The notes below the pieces were generated by a model, which made no database searches, had not been told where the DNA came from, and saw only the letters and a program-made list of their open reading frames with translations. Positions 36,914 through 47,256 of a stretch of 64,000 nucleotides of DNA are shown one piece after another (position 1 is the stretch's first letter; every line of letters begins with the position of its first letter). Source of the DNA: Halotalea alkalilenta. GTDB taxonomy: Bacteria; Pseudomonadota; Gammaproteobacteria; Pseudomonadales; Halomonadaceae. Made by a program: the position numbers and the translations under genes. The DNA is taken from contig NZ_CP015243.1 of assembly GCF_001648175.1 (NCBI RefSeq), positions 2,170,001 to 2,234,000 on the forward strand, read 5' to 3'.

Positions 36914-39432
36914 GTGTCAGACATTTCCCAACCGAAGGATCAGCCTCGCATCGTCATCATCGGTCTCGGTGTGGTGGGTGCGGCGCTCGCTGATGAACTC
37001 ACGCAGCGGGGCATGAAGCACGTCACGGTCTTCGAGCAAGGTCCGTTGTACGAGACTGGCGGCTCCTCGTCCCACGCCCCGGGATTCGTCTATCAGACCT
37101 CGCCGAACAAGACCATGAGCGAGTTGGCGACCCGCACGCTTGACAAGCTCGACGGCCTGGAGCTCGATGGCCAATGGCTTTTGAAACGGGTCGGCGGGCT
37201 GGAGATCGCCTGCACGCCGGAGCGCCTGCACGACATCCACCGCCGGCACGGGCTCGCCCGTGCCTGGGGCATCGAGTCGAGGGTCATCTCCGCGGCCGAG
37301 TGCGCCGAGCTGTGGCCGGGGCTCGATCAAAGCAAGATCCTTGGTGGCTTCTTCACCCCCGGCGATGGGATCGTGAAATCCACCCGCGCGGTCGAATGGC
37401 AGGCCAGGAGGGCGGCCGAGCACGGCGCTCGAATCGTCGGCCACACCCAGGTGACGGCAATTTTGCGCGAGGGCGGGCGGGTCACCGGGGTCGAGATCCG
37501 CGCGACGCCGAAAGGCCCGGATGATCGCGTCTCGGATGCCACCGAGACCGTAGCGGCGCAGATCGTGGTCTGCTGCGCCGGGCTCTGGGGGCCGGGAGTG
37601 GCCAAGAACCTGCTTGGCTTCGAGCTGCCGATGCTGCCGGTCGAGCACGGTTTCGGATTCAGCCGGCAGGTTCCATCGCTGGCCGGGCTCAACGACGAGC
37701 TCGACGAGGCCAAGCGGCCGATCCTGCGCCACCAGGACTTCTCGATGTACTTTCGCGAGTACAACGACGTCATCGGCATCGGTGCCTACAATCACCGCCC
37801 GATCGGCCTGGAGCAGGAGCAGATCAGCACGCCCGAGGAGTTCGCCAGAACCCAGGTGCATCCGGCGATGCACCCGTTGACCTGGGAGGACTTCGAGCCG
37901 ACCTGGCAGGAAGCGCAGAGGCTCCTGCCCGAGCTCGAGGAGGTCGAGTTCGATCACGGTTTCAACGGCATCTTCTCGTTCACCCCGGACGGCGGCCCGC
38001 TGCTAGGGCCGGTGCCGGGCAACGAGGGGCTGTGGCTCGCCCAGGCGGTCTGGGTGACCCAGTCCGCCGGGGTCGCCCAGGTGGTCGCCGACTGGATCGT
38101 CAGCGGCGACCCTGGCATCGATACCCACGGCCTCGAGTTCACCCGCTTCGACCCCCAGGTGGTCAGCCACGCATTCACCGTCGGCCGCGGCGAGGAGTCC
38201 TACGACGAGGTCTACGACATCCGCCACCCGCACCAATCGACCCAGGTGCTGCGCGGCCTGCGCACTTCGCCTTTCTACCTGCGCCAGCAGGCGCTCGGCG
38301 CGGTGTTTGGCGAGGCCAATGGCTGGGAGCGCCCGCTGTGGTTCGAGTCGAACGAGCACCTGCTCGCCACCCTCGACAAACGTCCGCGTCGCGACCCCTG
38401 GGCGGCCACCGATTGGTCGCCGATCGCCGCGGCGGAGGCCAAGGCCACCCGCGAGGGGGTGGCGCTGTACGACATGTCGTCTTTGACCCGCCTTGAAGTC
38501 GAAGGCCCCGGCGTGGTCGATTTTCTCCAGCGCGTGCTGACCAACCAAATCGATAAATCGATCGGCTCGGTGACCTACTCGCTGATGCTCGACCAGGGCG
38601 GGGGATCCTCTCCGACGTCACCGTCACCCGGCTCGGCACCGAGCTGTTCCAGATCGGCGCCAACGGCCACCTCGACGAGGTCTATCTCAACTCGCTCCTG
38701 CCGAGGGATTCGATGATCCGCGTGCGCGACATCACCCCGGGAAGCTGTGGTCTCGGCCTGTGGGGACCGAAAGCCCGCGAGGTGCTCGCCCAGCTCACCA
38801 GCGACGACATTTCCAATGAGGGACTCAAGTACTTCCGCGCCGCCCGCATAGAGGTCGCAGGCGTCCATGTGCTCGCCCTGCGAGTGAGCTATGTCGGCGA
38901 ACTCGGCTGGGAGCTCTATGCCAGCGCCGATCACGGTCTATGGCTCTGGGACAGGATCTGGGAGGCGGGGCAGGCGTTCGGCATCGTCGCCGCGGGCCGG
39001 CGGGCGTTCAACAGCCTGCGTCTCGAGAAAGGCTACCGCTCCTTCGGTACCGACATGACGCGCGAGCATTCACCGCAGGAGGCCGGTCTCGGCTTTGCCG
39101 TGCGCCCCGCCAAGGGCGAGTTCATCGGCCGGGAGGCGCTCGAGGTCAGGCCGGTCGAGCGCCGTCTGGCCTGCCTGACCCTGGACGATCCGGAGGCGAT
39201 CGCGCTGGGCTCGGAACCGGTGTTCGCCGCTGGAACGGACGAGTGCATCGGTTATATCACCAGCGCCGACCAGGGTTACACCATCGGTGCGACGATCGCC
39301 TATGCCTGGGTGCCGGCGCGGTTCGCCGAAGCGGGACAGCGACTGGAGCTCGAGTACTTCGGCAAGCGATTCGCCGCCACCGTGCGTTGCGAACCGCTCT
39401 TCGACCCTGAAATGGCGCATATCAAACGCTAG
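36914..39432 (+). pseudogene. dimethylglycine/sarcosine dehydrogenase-like FAD + GcvT protein, frameshifted
   Basis: Two abutting frames together encode one about 839-residue enzyme. The first (GTG start, VSDISQPKDQPR) carries the FAD fold IIGLGVVGAALADEL and GGSSSHAPGFVYQ, whose His could hold FAD covalently. The second carries the GcvT-like folate domain (GLWGPKAREVLAQL, VSYVGELGWELY, LEKGYRSFGTDMT). The reading frame is lost in the G-rich tract 38596-38604: after LMLDQGG the residues ILSDVTVTRLG continue only one frame back, so one base is missing. This could be a real mutation, phase variation at a G-run, or a sequencing error. The family demethylates dimethylglycine or sarcosine, passing the methyl group to folate. 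Which methylamine is used is inferred from the next gene. Confidence 0.82.
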
Positions 39433-39466
39433 AACTTCCACCAATGAACAAAGCGAGCAGAGTGTG

Positions 39467-40630
39467 ATGGAACATTACGATGTCATCGTCATCGGGGTCG
39501 GCTCCATGGGTGGTGCCGCGGCCAACGTGCTGGCCGAACGAGGCGTCAAGGTGCTAGGGCTCGAGACCTTCTGGCCGGGACATGACCAGGGTTCGGCCCA
39601 CGGCGGTACCCGGATCGTCCGCCAGGCCTACTTCGAAAGCCCCGACTACGTGCCGCTGCTGCGCCGGGCCTACGAGGGCTGGCACAAGCTCGAGCGCGAG
39701 TCCGGGCGCGAGATCGTCAATCTCTGCGGTGGCATCTACATTGGCGATCGCGACAACTTGGTGTTCAAGGGCAGCATGGAAGCGGCGCAGCTGCATGGCA
39801 TCGAGCACGAGGTGCTCGATGCCACCGAGGTAAAGCGCCGCTTCCCGACGATGAACCCGACCGATGACGCCTTCGCGCTCTACGAGCCCAACGCGGGCTA
39901 CGTGCGCCCGGAGGAGACCACCATGGCGAACGCCGAAGTGGCGGCGCGCAAGGGCGCGACGATCCGCTTCGGCGAGCCGGTGACCCACTGGTCGGCGACG
40001 CCGGGCGGCGGTGTCGAAGTGGTCACCAGCCAGGGCCAGTATGGCGCCGACAAGCTGATCATCACCCCCGGCGCCTGGGCACCGCAGCTGCTACCGGAGC
40101 TGCGCTTCCCGCTGAGCATCGAGCGGATGGTGTTCTACTGGTTCACTCCCGAATTCTCCGACGCCGTGCCCTATGAGCTCTACGAGGACAAGCGTCACCC
40201 GATCTACATCGAAGAGACCCACGGCAACCAGCAGATCTACGGCTTCCCGATGACCGACGGCCGCGAGGGCGGTTTCAAACTGGGCTTCTTCCGCCTCGGC
40301 ACCCCGACCACACCGCAGACCATCGACCGCAACGTCTACGACGCCGAAGTCGAGCAGATGCGCCGTCGCGCGCTCGAGCTGTTCCCCTATCTGACCGGGG
40401 GGCTGGTGCAGGCCAAGACCTGCCTCTACTCAGTCACCCCGGACGAACACTTCATCCTCGGCCCCTACCCGGACAAGCCCCAGGTGGTGCTCGGCTGCGG
40501 CTTCTCCGGCCACGGCTTCAAGTTCGTACCGGTGATCGGAGAAGTCCTCGCCGACCTGGCGACCACCGGCACCACCGAGCATCCGATCTCGCTGTTCGAT
40601 CCGAAGCGGTTAGTGCTCAGCCCTGGCTGA
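39467..40630 (+). CDS. monomeric sarcosine oxidase-like FAD oxidase (MSOX/SolA family)
   Basis: Flavoprotein that oxidatively demethylates N-methyl amino acids such as sarcosine to glycine, formaldehyde and H2O2. The start MEHYDVIVIGVGSMGGAAAN gives 387 residues, normal for the family. The FAD loop is GVGSMGG, SAHGGTRIVRQAYFE lines the flavin, and KTCLYSVTPDEHFI contains the Cys used for covalent FAD. GCGFSGHGFKF near the C-terminus binds the pyrophosphate and substrate carboxylate. It follows the dehydrogenase-like gene by 34 bp, suggesting one methylglycine-degradation operon. N-methyltryptophan oxidase (SolA) is the alternative assignment. Confidence 0.88.
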   Translation: MEHYDVIVIGVGSMGGAAANVLAERGVKVLGLETFWPGHDQGSAHGGTRIVRQAYFESPDYVPLLRRAYEGWHKLERESGREIVNLCGGIYIGDRDNLVFKGSMEAAQLHGIEHEVLDATEVKRRFPTMNPTDDAFALYEPNAGYVRPEETTMANAEVAARKGATIRFGEPVTHWSATPGGGVEVVTSQGQYGADKLIITPGAWAPQLLPELRFPLSIERMVFYWFTPEFSDAVPYELYEDKRHPIYIEETHGNQQIYGFPMTDGREGGFKLGFFRLGTPTTPQTIDRNVYDAEVEQMRRRALELFPYLTGGLVQAKTCLYSVTPDEHFILGPYPDKPQVVLGCGFSGHGFKFVPVIGEVLADLATTGTTEHPISLFDPKRLVLSPG

Positions 40631-40935
40631 CCTTTACACTGGTTTTCACGAGGGCGGTTCTACGAACTCACTACGAACGGATATGTAAGTTCCGCCACTA
40701 CGGGTTGGTCGAGGGATCTGTACGACGCATCTCTCTCCCGGGTTTTCGCGCAATTCCTAAGCCGGCCTTGAGCCGGCATCCCTCCCTTTTGGTCTAGCAG
40801 CAGGCGCATCGATTCGCGTGCTAAGCTGGGCCGAACCGTGGCTTGCGTGCTTGGCGGCATGCGGCCGGCTTACTGGGATCGCCCCCAGCAGAGGGGCGGC
40901 GAATGTCCGGTATCGACGCTGGATGAGGAGAGGTG
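40631..40935. other. intergenic region before the formate dehydrogenase operon
   Basis: About 305 bp with no supported gene. GCCGG and CCGGC around 40760-40778 can form a hairpin followed by a pyrimidine-rich stretch, perhaps ending the upstream transcript. Promoter elements for the fdh operon must lie here, but none was convincing. Confidence 0.4.
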
Positions 40936-43900
40936 ATGAGTATCAGAGTGACCCGACGAGGGTTTTTCAAGCTCGGGGCGGCGGGGGTGGCAAGCTCGAG
41001 CATGGCGATGATGGGCTTCGCCCCGGAGGCCGCCGCGGCTTCCGTGCGCCAGTTCAAGCTCACCCACACCCGCGAGACCCGCAACATCTGCACCTACTGC
41101 TCGGTAGGCTGCGGTGTGTTGATCTACAGCCGGGGCGATGCGGCGAAGAACGCCCATCAGCAGATCATCCATATCGAAGGCGACCCCGACCATCCGGTCA
41201 GCCGCGGCGCGCTGTGCCCCAAGGGCGCGGGGCTGCTCGACTTCGTCAAGAGCCCGTCGCGGCTCAGGTTCCCCGAGGTGCGCGAGCCCGGCACCAGCGA
41301 GTGGAAGCGGATTTCCTGGGATGAGGCGCTGACGCGCATCGCCCGTCACATCAAGACCGACCGCGACGCCAACTTCGTCACCACCGACGAGCAGGGCCAC
41401 ACGGTCAACCACTGGGCCACGACCGGCTTTCTCGCTGCCTCGGCTTCTTCCAACGAATCCGGCTATCTGACCCACAAGGTGGTCAGGAGCCTCGGCATGG
41501 TCGCATTCGACAACCAGGCGCGCGTCTGACACGGACCGACGGTGGCAGGTCTTGCCCCAACATTCGGTCGCGGTGCGATGACCAATCACTGGGTCGATAT
41601 TCGCAACGCCGACGTCATCCTGGTCATGGGTGGCAACGCCGCGGAGGCGCATCCAGTGGGATTCCGCTGGGTCACCGAGGCGAAGGAGCACAATAACGCC
41701 ACGCTGATGGTGGTCGACCCGCGCTTCACGCGGACCGCGTCGGTGGCGGACTACTACGCGCCGATCAGGACCGGTACCGACATCACCTTCCTCGGTGGGT
41801 TGATCAAGTACCTGATCGACAACGACCGGATCCAGCGCGAGTACGTGCTCAACTACACCGACGCAGCGCTCCTGGTCGACGAGGCGTTCGGCTTCGAGGA
41901 TGGCCTGTTCGACGGCTACGACGAGTCGCGCCGCAGCTATGCCAAGGAGAGCTGGCGCTATCAGACCGGTGCGGATGGCTTCGTGCTGCGCGACGATTCC
42001 CTCAGTCACCCGCGCTGCGTGTATCAATTGATGCGCGCGCATTTCGACGCCTACACCCCGGAGATGGTCTCGAGCATCTGCGGTACGCCGGTCGACCGGA
42101 TGCTGCACGTGTGGGAGCAGATGGCCTCCACGGCGACCGAGGATCGTACGCTGACGATCCTCTATGCGCTCGGCTGGACCCAGCACTCGATCGGTGCGCA
42201 GATCATCCGCACCGCGGGGATGGTCCAACTGCTGCTCGGCAACATCGGGCTGCCGGGCGGTGGGGTCAATGCGCTGCGCGGCCACTCCAATATCCAGGGG
42301 CTGACCGACCTGGGGCTGTTGTCGAACCAATTGCCTGGTTACATCGCGGCCCCCGCGGCGATCGAGCAGTCGCTTGCCGGCTTCCTCGACGCCCGGCGCA
42401 AGATGCCCACGGTGGCTGACCAGGTCTCCTACTGGCAGCACATGGACGCCTTCTTCATCAGCCTGATGAAGGCGTGGTACGGCGAGCGTGCCCAGGCCGA
42501 CAACGACTGGTGCTACGGCTGGCTGCCGAAGCTCACCCAGCCCCTGTACGACGTGCTCGACACCTTCGATCGGATGTCGCGAGGCGAGATCTACGGCTAC
42601 TTCTGCCAGGGCTTCAACCCGCTGGCGGCGATCCCCGACAAGAACAAGGTGTCGAAGGCGCTGGCCAAGCTCAAGTACCTGGTCTCGATCGATCCGCTCA
42701 ATACCGAGACCGCCGAGTTCTGGCGCAATGCCGGCGAGTTCAACGACGTCGACCCCAGCGAGATCCAGACCGAGGTGTTCCGCCTGCCGGCCAACTCGTT
42801 CGCCGAGGACGAGGGCTCGATCGTCAACAGCGCCCGCTGGCTGCAGTGGCACTACGTCGCCGCCGATGGTCCGGGCGAGTCGATGCCGGACACCCACATC
42901 ATCGGTGCGTTGTTCCACCGGGTGCGTGAGCTCTATGCCAGCGAAGGCGGCGCGTTCCCTGAGCCGATCCTGAACCTTGCCTGGGACTACAAGCAGCCCG
43001 AGCGTCCGGAAGCCGACGAGATCGCGCGCGAGTTCAACGGCCGCGCGCTTGCCGATATCCGCGACCCGAACGGTGTGCTGGTGCGCCGGGCCGGCGAGCA
43101 GCTCTCAGGGTTCAGCGAGCTGCGCGACGACGGCTCGACGCTCTCCGGCTGCTGGGTCTTCGCCGGTGCCTGGACCGAGCAGGGCAACCAGATGGCCAAC
43201 CGCGACAACTCGGACCCCTACGGCAATGGCCAGACGCTCGGCTGGGCCTGGGCGTGGCCCGCCAATCGGCGGATCCTCTACAACCGTGCCGCGGCGCGGC
43301 CGGACGGCACACCCTGGGCGCCGCGCAAGGCGTTGATCTGGTGGAACGAGGCCCAGTCGCGCTGGGTCGGCTCCGACGTGCCCGATTTCCCAGCCAACTC
43401 GCCACCGGCGCTCGGCCAGATGCCATTCATCATGAATCCCGAGGGGGTGGGGCACCTGTTCGCCGGCCAGAGCATGAACGATGGGCCGTTCCCGACCCAC
43501 TACGAGCCGTTCGAGAGCCCGGTGCCGGAGGGCAACCTGCTGTTCCCGCGCAAGGAAAAGGTGAAGAACAACCCCGCGGCGCGGATCTTCGACGCCGACC
43601 GCGCGATGCTCGGGGATTGGCAGGAGTTCCCTCACGCCGCGACCACCTATCGGCTCACCGAGCACTTCCACTACTGGACCAAGCACTCGCATCTCAATGC
43701 GGTGGTCCAGCCGGAGCAGTTCGTCGAGATCGGCGAGGCGCTCGGCAATGAGTTGGGGATCCGCGCGGGCGATTGGGTCAAGGTGTCGTCGAAGCGCGGC
43801 TACATCCGCGCGGTGGCGGTGGTGACCAAGCGGATCAGGGCGATCACCGTGGGTGGCCGGATCGTCCACCAGGTCGGTATCCCGATCCACTGGGGTTTCC

Positions 43901-44037
43901 TCGGCCAGGCGCGCAAGGGCTTTCTCGCCAACACGCTGACCCCTTCGGTCGGCGACGCCAACACCCAGACGCCGGAGTACAAGTCGTTCCTGGTCAAGGT
44001 CGAGAAGGACGATGCCGATCATGGAGGTGAACGATGA
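40936..44037 (+). CDS. fdnG: formate dehydrogenase-N/O alpha subunit, selenocysteine-containing (internal UGA)
   Basis: Large molybdopterin subunit that oxidises formate to CO2 on the periplasmic side. The ATG start, with GGAGAGG upstream, gives a Tat signal ([15 protein letters not shown]). The N-terminal cluster motif is [14 protein letters not shown]. The frame reaches TGA at 41527-41529 within [16 protein letters not shown], exactly where FdnG/FdoG carry selenocysteine (residue 198 here). The rest ([17 protein letters not shown] onward) continues in frame, giving 1033 residues, full family length. So the TGA is read as Sec, not stop. It overlaps the beta-subunit start by ATGA. An automatic caller would split this gene in two. 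Confidence 0.95.
41530..41569 (+). promoter_or_regulatory. bacterial SECIS element in fdnG
   Basis: Immediately after the UGA, GACCGA (41534-41539) can pair with TCGGTC (41564-41569). Above it an apical GGCA-GGTCT-TGCC hairpin (41544-41556) exposes GGUCU, the SelB-binding loop known from E. coli fdhF and fdnG. Confidence 0.85.
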
Positions 44038-44993
44038 CCAACCCGCAGAACATCGTGCGCCGCTCGGCGACCACCACCACCCCGCCGCGGGTGCGCGAGG
44101 AGGTCGAGGAGGTCGCCAAGCTGATCGATGTCTCCAAGTGCATCGGCTGCAAGGCCTGCCAGGTCGCCTGCATGGAGTGGAACGACATCCGTGACGAGGT
44201 CGGGATCGTCGATGGCACCTACAACAACCCAACCGACCTCACCGAGCACTCCTGGACGGTGATGCGCTTCACCGAGCACGAGAACCCGGCGGGCGATCTC
44301 GAGTGGCTGATCCGCAAGGACGGCTGCATGCACTGCGCGGAGCCGGGCTGCCTCGAAGCCTGTCCGGCGCCGGGGGCGATCGTCCAGTACGCCAACGGGA
44401 TCGTCGATTTCGACTCCGACAAGTGCATCGGTTGCGGCTACTGCGTCACTGGCTGCCCGTTCGACATCCCGCGGATCTCCAAGCACGACAGCAAGTCGTA
44501 CAAGTGCACGCTCTGCTCAGACCGCGTCTCGGTCGGGCTCGAACCGGCCTGCGTCAAGACCTGTCCGACCGGCTGCATCGAGTTCGGCTCCAAGGATGCG
44601 ATGCTGATTCGCGCGGCCAAGCGGGTGGACGATCTCAAGGCGCGCGGCTTCGACCAGGCAGGGATCTACGACCCCGCCGGCGTCGGCGGCACCCACGTGA
44701 TGTACGTGCTGCACCACGCCGATGAGCCGGGACTCTATGCGGGTCTGCCCAAGGACCCGCGCATCTCGCCGCTGGTCGGCGCCTGGAAGGGTGTGACCAA
44801 GCCGCTGATGAGCGCGATCCTCGGCATCACCGCCTTCGCTGGCTTCATCCATTACGTCACCAAAGGGCCCAAGGAGGAGCCGACGGATGAAGAGGTGTTC
44901 GGCGCAGAGGGTGAAGAGGGCTACCTGCGCGACACCCGGGGCGAGGAGGCGGCCGCGACGGTGCGCGACCCGGCCAAGGAGGAAGAGCGATGA
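44034..44993 (+). CDS. fdxH: formate dehydrogenase beta (iron-sulfur) subunit
   Basis: Electron-transfer subunit with four 4Fe-4S clusters between the alpha subunit and cytochrome b. It has 319 residues. Cysteine groups are [48 protein letters not shown], and CTLCSDRV with [14 protein letters not shown]-terminal membrane anchor ([19 protein letters not shown]) is followed by an acidic tail. Start and stop overlap the neighbouring subunit genes by ATGA, so the complex is made from one mRNA. Confidence 0.95.
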   Translation: MTNPQNIVRRSATTTTPPRVREEVEEVAKLIDVSKCIGCKACQVACMEWNDIRDEVGIVDGTYNNPTDLTEHSWTVMRFTEHENPAGDLEWLIRKDGCMHCAEPGCLEACPAPGAIVQYANGIVDFDSDKCIGCGYCVTGCPFDIPRISKHDSKSYKCTLCSDRVSVGLEPACVKTCPTGCIEFGSKDAMLIRAAKRVDDLKARGFDQAGIYDPAGVGGTHVMYVLHHADEPGLYAGLPKDPRISPLVGAWKGVTKPLMSAILGITAFAGFIHYVTKGPKEEPTDEEVFGAEGEEGYLRDTRGEEAAATVRDPAKEEER

Positions 44994-45718
44994 AGCACGA
45001 CGAGGTCAAACGCAACCAGCGCGGCCAGCGGATGATGCTGCGCTATCCCGCCTCGACCAGGGTCAACCACTGGACCATGGCGGTGAGCTTCATCCTGCTG
45101 GCGCTCTCGGGGCTGGCGTTCTTCCATCCGGCGTTCTTCTTCCTCTCCCATACGCTTGGGGGGCCGGTGTGGGCGCGGATACTCCACCCGTTCATCGGCG
45201 TGGTGTTCTTCCTGCTCTTCGTCGCCATCGCGGTGAGCAACGTGCGCTACAACCTCTGGATCAAGAACGACCTGCGCTGGGTGCGCCAGATCGGCGATGT
45301 GCTCGGCAACCACGACGAGCGGCTGCCGCCGATCGGCAAGTTCAACCCCGGCCAGAAGCTGGTGTTCTGGTGCCTGGTGATCAGCGTGCCGCTGCTGCTG
45401 GTCACCGGGGTGATCATGTGGCGGCCGTGGTTCGCAGGCTACTTCCCGATCCCGCTGATCCGCCTGGCGAGCCTGCTCCATGCGCTCGCTGCGTTCGTCG
45501 CCATCGCCACCATCATTGTCCACATCTATGCGGCGATCTGGGTCAAGGGCTCGATCAGGGCGATGACCCGCGGCTGGGTCAGCCGGGCCTGGGCCAAGCA
45601 CCATCACCCGCTTTGGTACGAAGACCACGTCGACCAGGATCTCGCCGAGCAGCGTAAAGCGCGAGACGGGCAAGGCGAGCGGCCGGGCGCCGAGCGCGAT
45701 CTCAAGGCACGGGAATGA
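44990..45718 (+). CDS. fdoI: formate dehydrogenase gamma subunit (cytochrome b556)
   Basis: Membrane dihaem cytochrome b that passes electrons from the beta subunit to quinone. It has 242 residues with four hydrophobic helices. Haem-ligand His candidates are in [22 protein letters not shown] and [11 protein letters not shown] with [16 protein letters not shown], as in FdnI/FdoI. The C-terminus (WYEDHV then a charged tail) is cytoplasmic. It overlaps fdxH and fdhE by four bases on either side. Confidence 0.93.
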   Translation: MKHDEVKRNQRGQRMMLRYPASTRVNHWTMAVSFILLALSGLAFFHPAFFFLSHTLGGPVWARILHPFIGVVFFLLFVAIAVSNVRYNLWIKNDLRWVRQIGDVLGNHDERLPPIGKFNPGQKLVFWCLVISVPLLLVTGVIMWRPWFAGYFPIPLIRLASLLHALAAFVAIATIIVHIYAAIWVKGSIRAMTRGWVSRAWAKHHHPLWYEDHVDQDLAEQRKARDGQGERPGAERDLKARE

Positions 45719-46677
45719 CCATGAGCGAGTGGATATCGGATACCCCCTTCGACCCCAAGCCCGCGCGCCACGGCGAACCGCCCCAAGTGGTGGTCGCCGG
45801 GCAGCGGATCTTCGCCCATCGCGCCGAGCGCCTGCGCCAGCTGGCCGCGCGCCTGCCGGCAATGGGCGAGTTCCTCCACTTCTCGGCGCTGCTGTGTCAG
45901 GCGCAGCACCGGACCAGCCTCGACCGCGTTTCCACCGTCGGCTTCGATGCGCGTGCCTGGCGCGTCGCCGTCGAGCAAGGCGTACCGCCGCTGACCCCGG
46001 CGGCGCTGCTCGGCTCGCTGGACTGGCGGGACGATCTCGATGCGCTGCTGGAGACGCTCGACGCAATACTCGCGCGGGAGGGCGAGCGTTTTGCCGCCCA
46101 GCGCCTGCTGCTTGGGCGGCTCATCGACGTTGCTGCGCAGCGGCGCCTGGCGCTGGCGCGACGGCTGCTCGACCATGCACCGATCCCGCGCGATACCCGG
46201 GCGCTTGCACCTTTCGTGGGTGGCGCATTGCAGGTCGCCTGGACGCGCCTCGCCCGCACGCTCGAGCCGCTGCCCGGCCGACCGCTGGCCGGTGCCGAAG
46301 GCCGCTGCCCGTGCTGCGGCTCGGCACCGCTCGCCTCGGTGGTGCAGCTCGGCCGCCAGCGTTCTCGGACGCGCTACCTGCACTGTGGCCTGTGTGCCAC
46401 TGAGTGGTACTTCGAACGCGCGCGCTGCAGCCAGTGTACCGGCACCGCCAAGCTCGACTACATCGGCTGCGAGGATGAGCAGGGCAAGCGTGGGCTCGCG
46501 CTGCGCGCGGAGTGCTGCGGCGAGTGTGGCGGCGGCCTCAAGCTGGTCGACCGGGAGTGGGAGGCCGACGCGGAGCCGCTCGCCGAGGACCTCGCAAGCC
46601 TCGGGCTGGACGCGCTGCTCGACGCCGAAGGCTACGCCCGCGCCGGCTTCAACCCGCTGCTCGCCTTCGGTGATTAG
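45715..46677 (+). CDS. fdhE: formate dehydrogenase accessory protein FdhE
   Basis: Cytoplasmic rubredoxin-like maturation factor needed for active respiratory formate dehydrogenases. It has 320 residues (or 318 from the second ATG, MSEWISDTPFDP). Metal-binding cysteine pairs are CPCCGSAPLAS, CGLCATEWYF, CSQCTGTAKLDYIG and CCGECGGGLK, the set expected for FdhE. The final domain ends in YARAGFNPLLAFGD. It is the last gene of the fdn operon. A repeat-like hairpin and a broken toxin gene lie beyond it, before selA. Confidence 0.93.
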   Translation: MTMSEWISDTPFDPKPARHGEPPQVVVAGQRIFAHRAERLRQLAARLPAMGEFLHFSALLCQAQHRTSLDRVSTVGFDARAWRVAVEQGVPPLTPAALLGSLDWRDDLDALLETLDAILAREGERFAAQRLLLGRLIDVAAQRRLALARRLLDHAPIPRDTRALAPFVGGALQVAWTRLARTLEPLPGRPLAGAEGRCPCCGSAPLASVVQLGRQRSRTRYLHCGLCATEWYFERARCSQCTGTAKLDYIGCEDEQGKRGLALRAECCGECGGGLKLVDREWEADAEPLAEDLASLGLDALLDAEGYARAGFNPLLAFGD

Positions 46678-46681
46678 GCAA

Positions 46682-46770
46682 ATGCATGGAACGCCGCTCG
46701 GTTCCACTTCGCTTCTTTCGGGACGAACTGCAAGGGTCGATCCACGGCCTGGCGCCGATGTCCGGCTCCT
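46682..46770. repeat. REP-like intergenic repeat after fdhE
   Basis: Beginning just after the fdhE stop, GGAACGCCGCTCGGTTCC (46688-46705) forms an imperfect hairpin. On the minus strand the stretch reads RPERSEVEPSG in one frame, a peptide often predicted spuriously from dispersed palindromic repeats. Copy number in this genome cannot be judged from one window; this is the only copy noticed. Confidence 0.4.
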
Positions 46771-46778
46771 CGCGTCGG

Positions 46779-46991
46779 GTTGACCCGGATGGAACATTTG
46801 CCCCGCAGGGTGCCGTTGAGATGCTCGAAGCGATTGCCGGGCGGGACTCTCAGGTCGGCTTCGCTCGTCGAGGCATCGATGAGGTCCAGTTTTCTGGCCA
46901 AGGCCCCTTCGAGGCTGGCCAGAATGGATCGATGGCTGGCACCGAAATTGAAGAAGTCATGCAGCCACCCGTAGCGAAATCGAATGGACAT
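46779..46991 (-). pseudogene. truncated HigB-type (RelE-fold) toxin gene
   Basis: From MSIRFRYGWLHDFFNFG, with AAGGAG upstream, the frame shows about 70 residues of HigB family sequence (ARKLDLIDASTSEADLRV, then LNGTLRGKCSIRVN). After VN the expected NxWR(I/L)xFxW and DYH segments are missing, and the frame runs into the repeat next to fdhE. No HigA antitoxin gene follows. The toxin is therefore likely inactive. The intact N-terminal half and ribosome site suggest a recent break. Confidence 0.6.
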
Positions 46992-47256
46992 CCATCTCCT
47001 TGTGCGTATGACCGCTATACCGCCTTGTGTAATAGGAGCAAGTCGGTGCGTTACCGGTGTTGCCGAACACGGGCGTTTCGCTACTACGAGATATCCCTGA
47101 ATGCAGGTCTCGGCACAGAAGCGGGAATGTTTAGCCATCGGCCCGCTGCGGGTGTCCCGCGTACGGCCTGAAATATGAACCCGACGGGCGTTGGCTGGCG
47201 TCGGGTTGATCGCTGAGCGATCCTGATTTCATCAATCTTCGTTGATCGAGAGTCCC
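46992..47256. other. selA leader region with two inverted repeats
   Basis: No gene is supported here. CCCGACG/CGTCGGG (47180-47205) forms a stem with a 12-base loop, and GATCGCT-G-AGCGATC (47208-47222) is a tight palindrome, 34 bp before the selA ATG. They may terminate the upstream unit or regulate selAB. Confidence 0.4.

Noticed and set aside
38596..38604. Programmed ribosomal frameshift in the dehydrogenase-like gene
   Set aside because: No slippery heptamer of the usual X XXY YYZ type plus stem-loop was recognised; a simple one-base loss explains it better.
41527..41529. TGA splitting fdnG into two open frames, as if a pseudogene
   Set aside because: The codon is at the exact Sec position of FdnG/FdoG, is followed by a SECIS-like hairpin, and selABCD are encoded nearby, so it is read as selenocysteine.
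40870..42918. 682-codon open frame on the - strand
   Set aside because: Antisense to fdnG, whose identity is certain; no motif.
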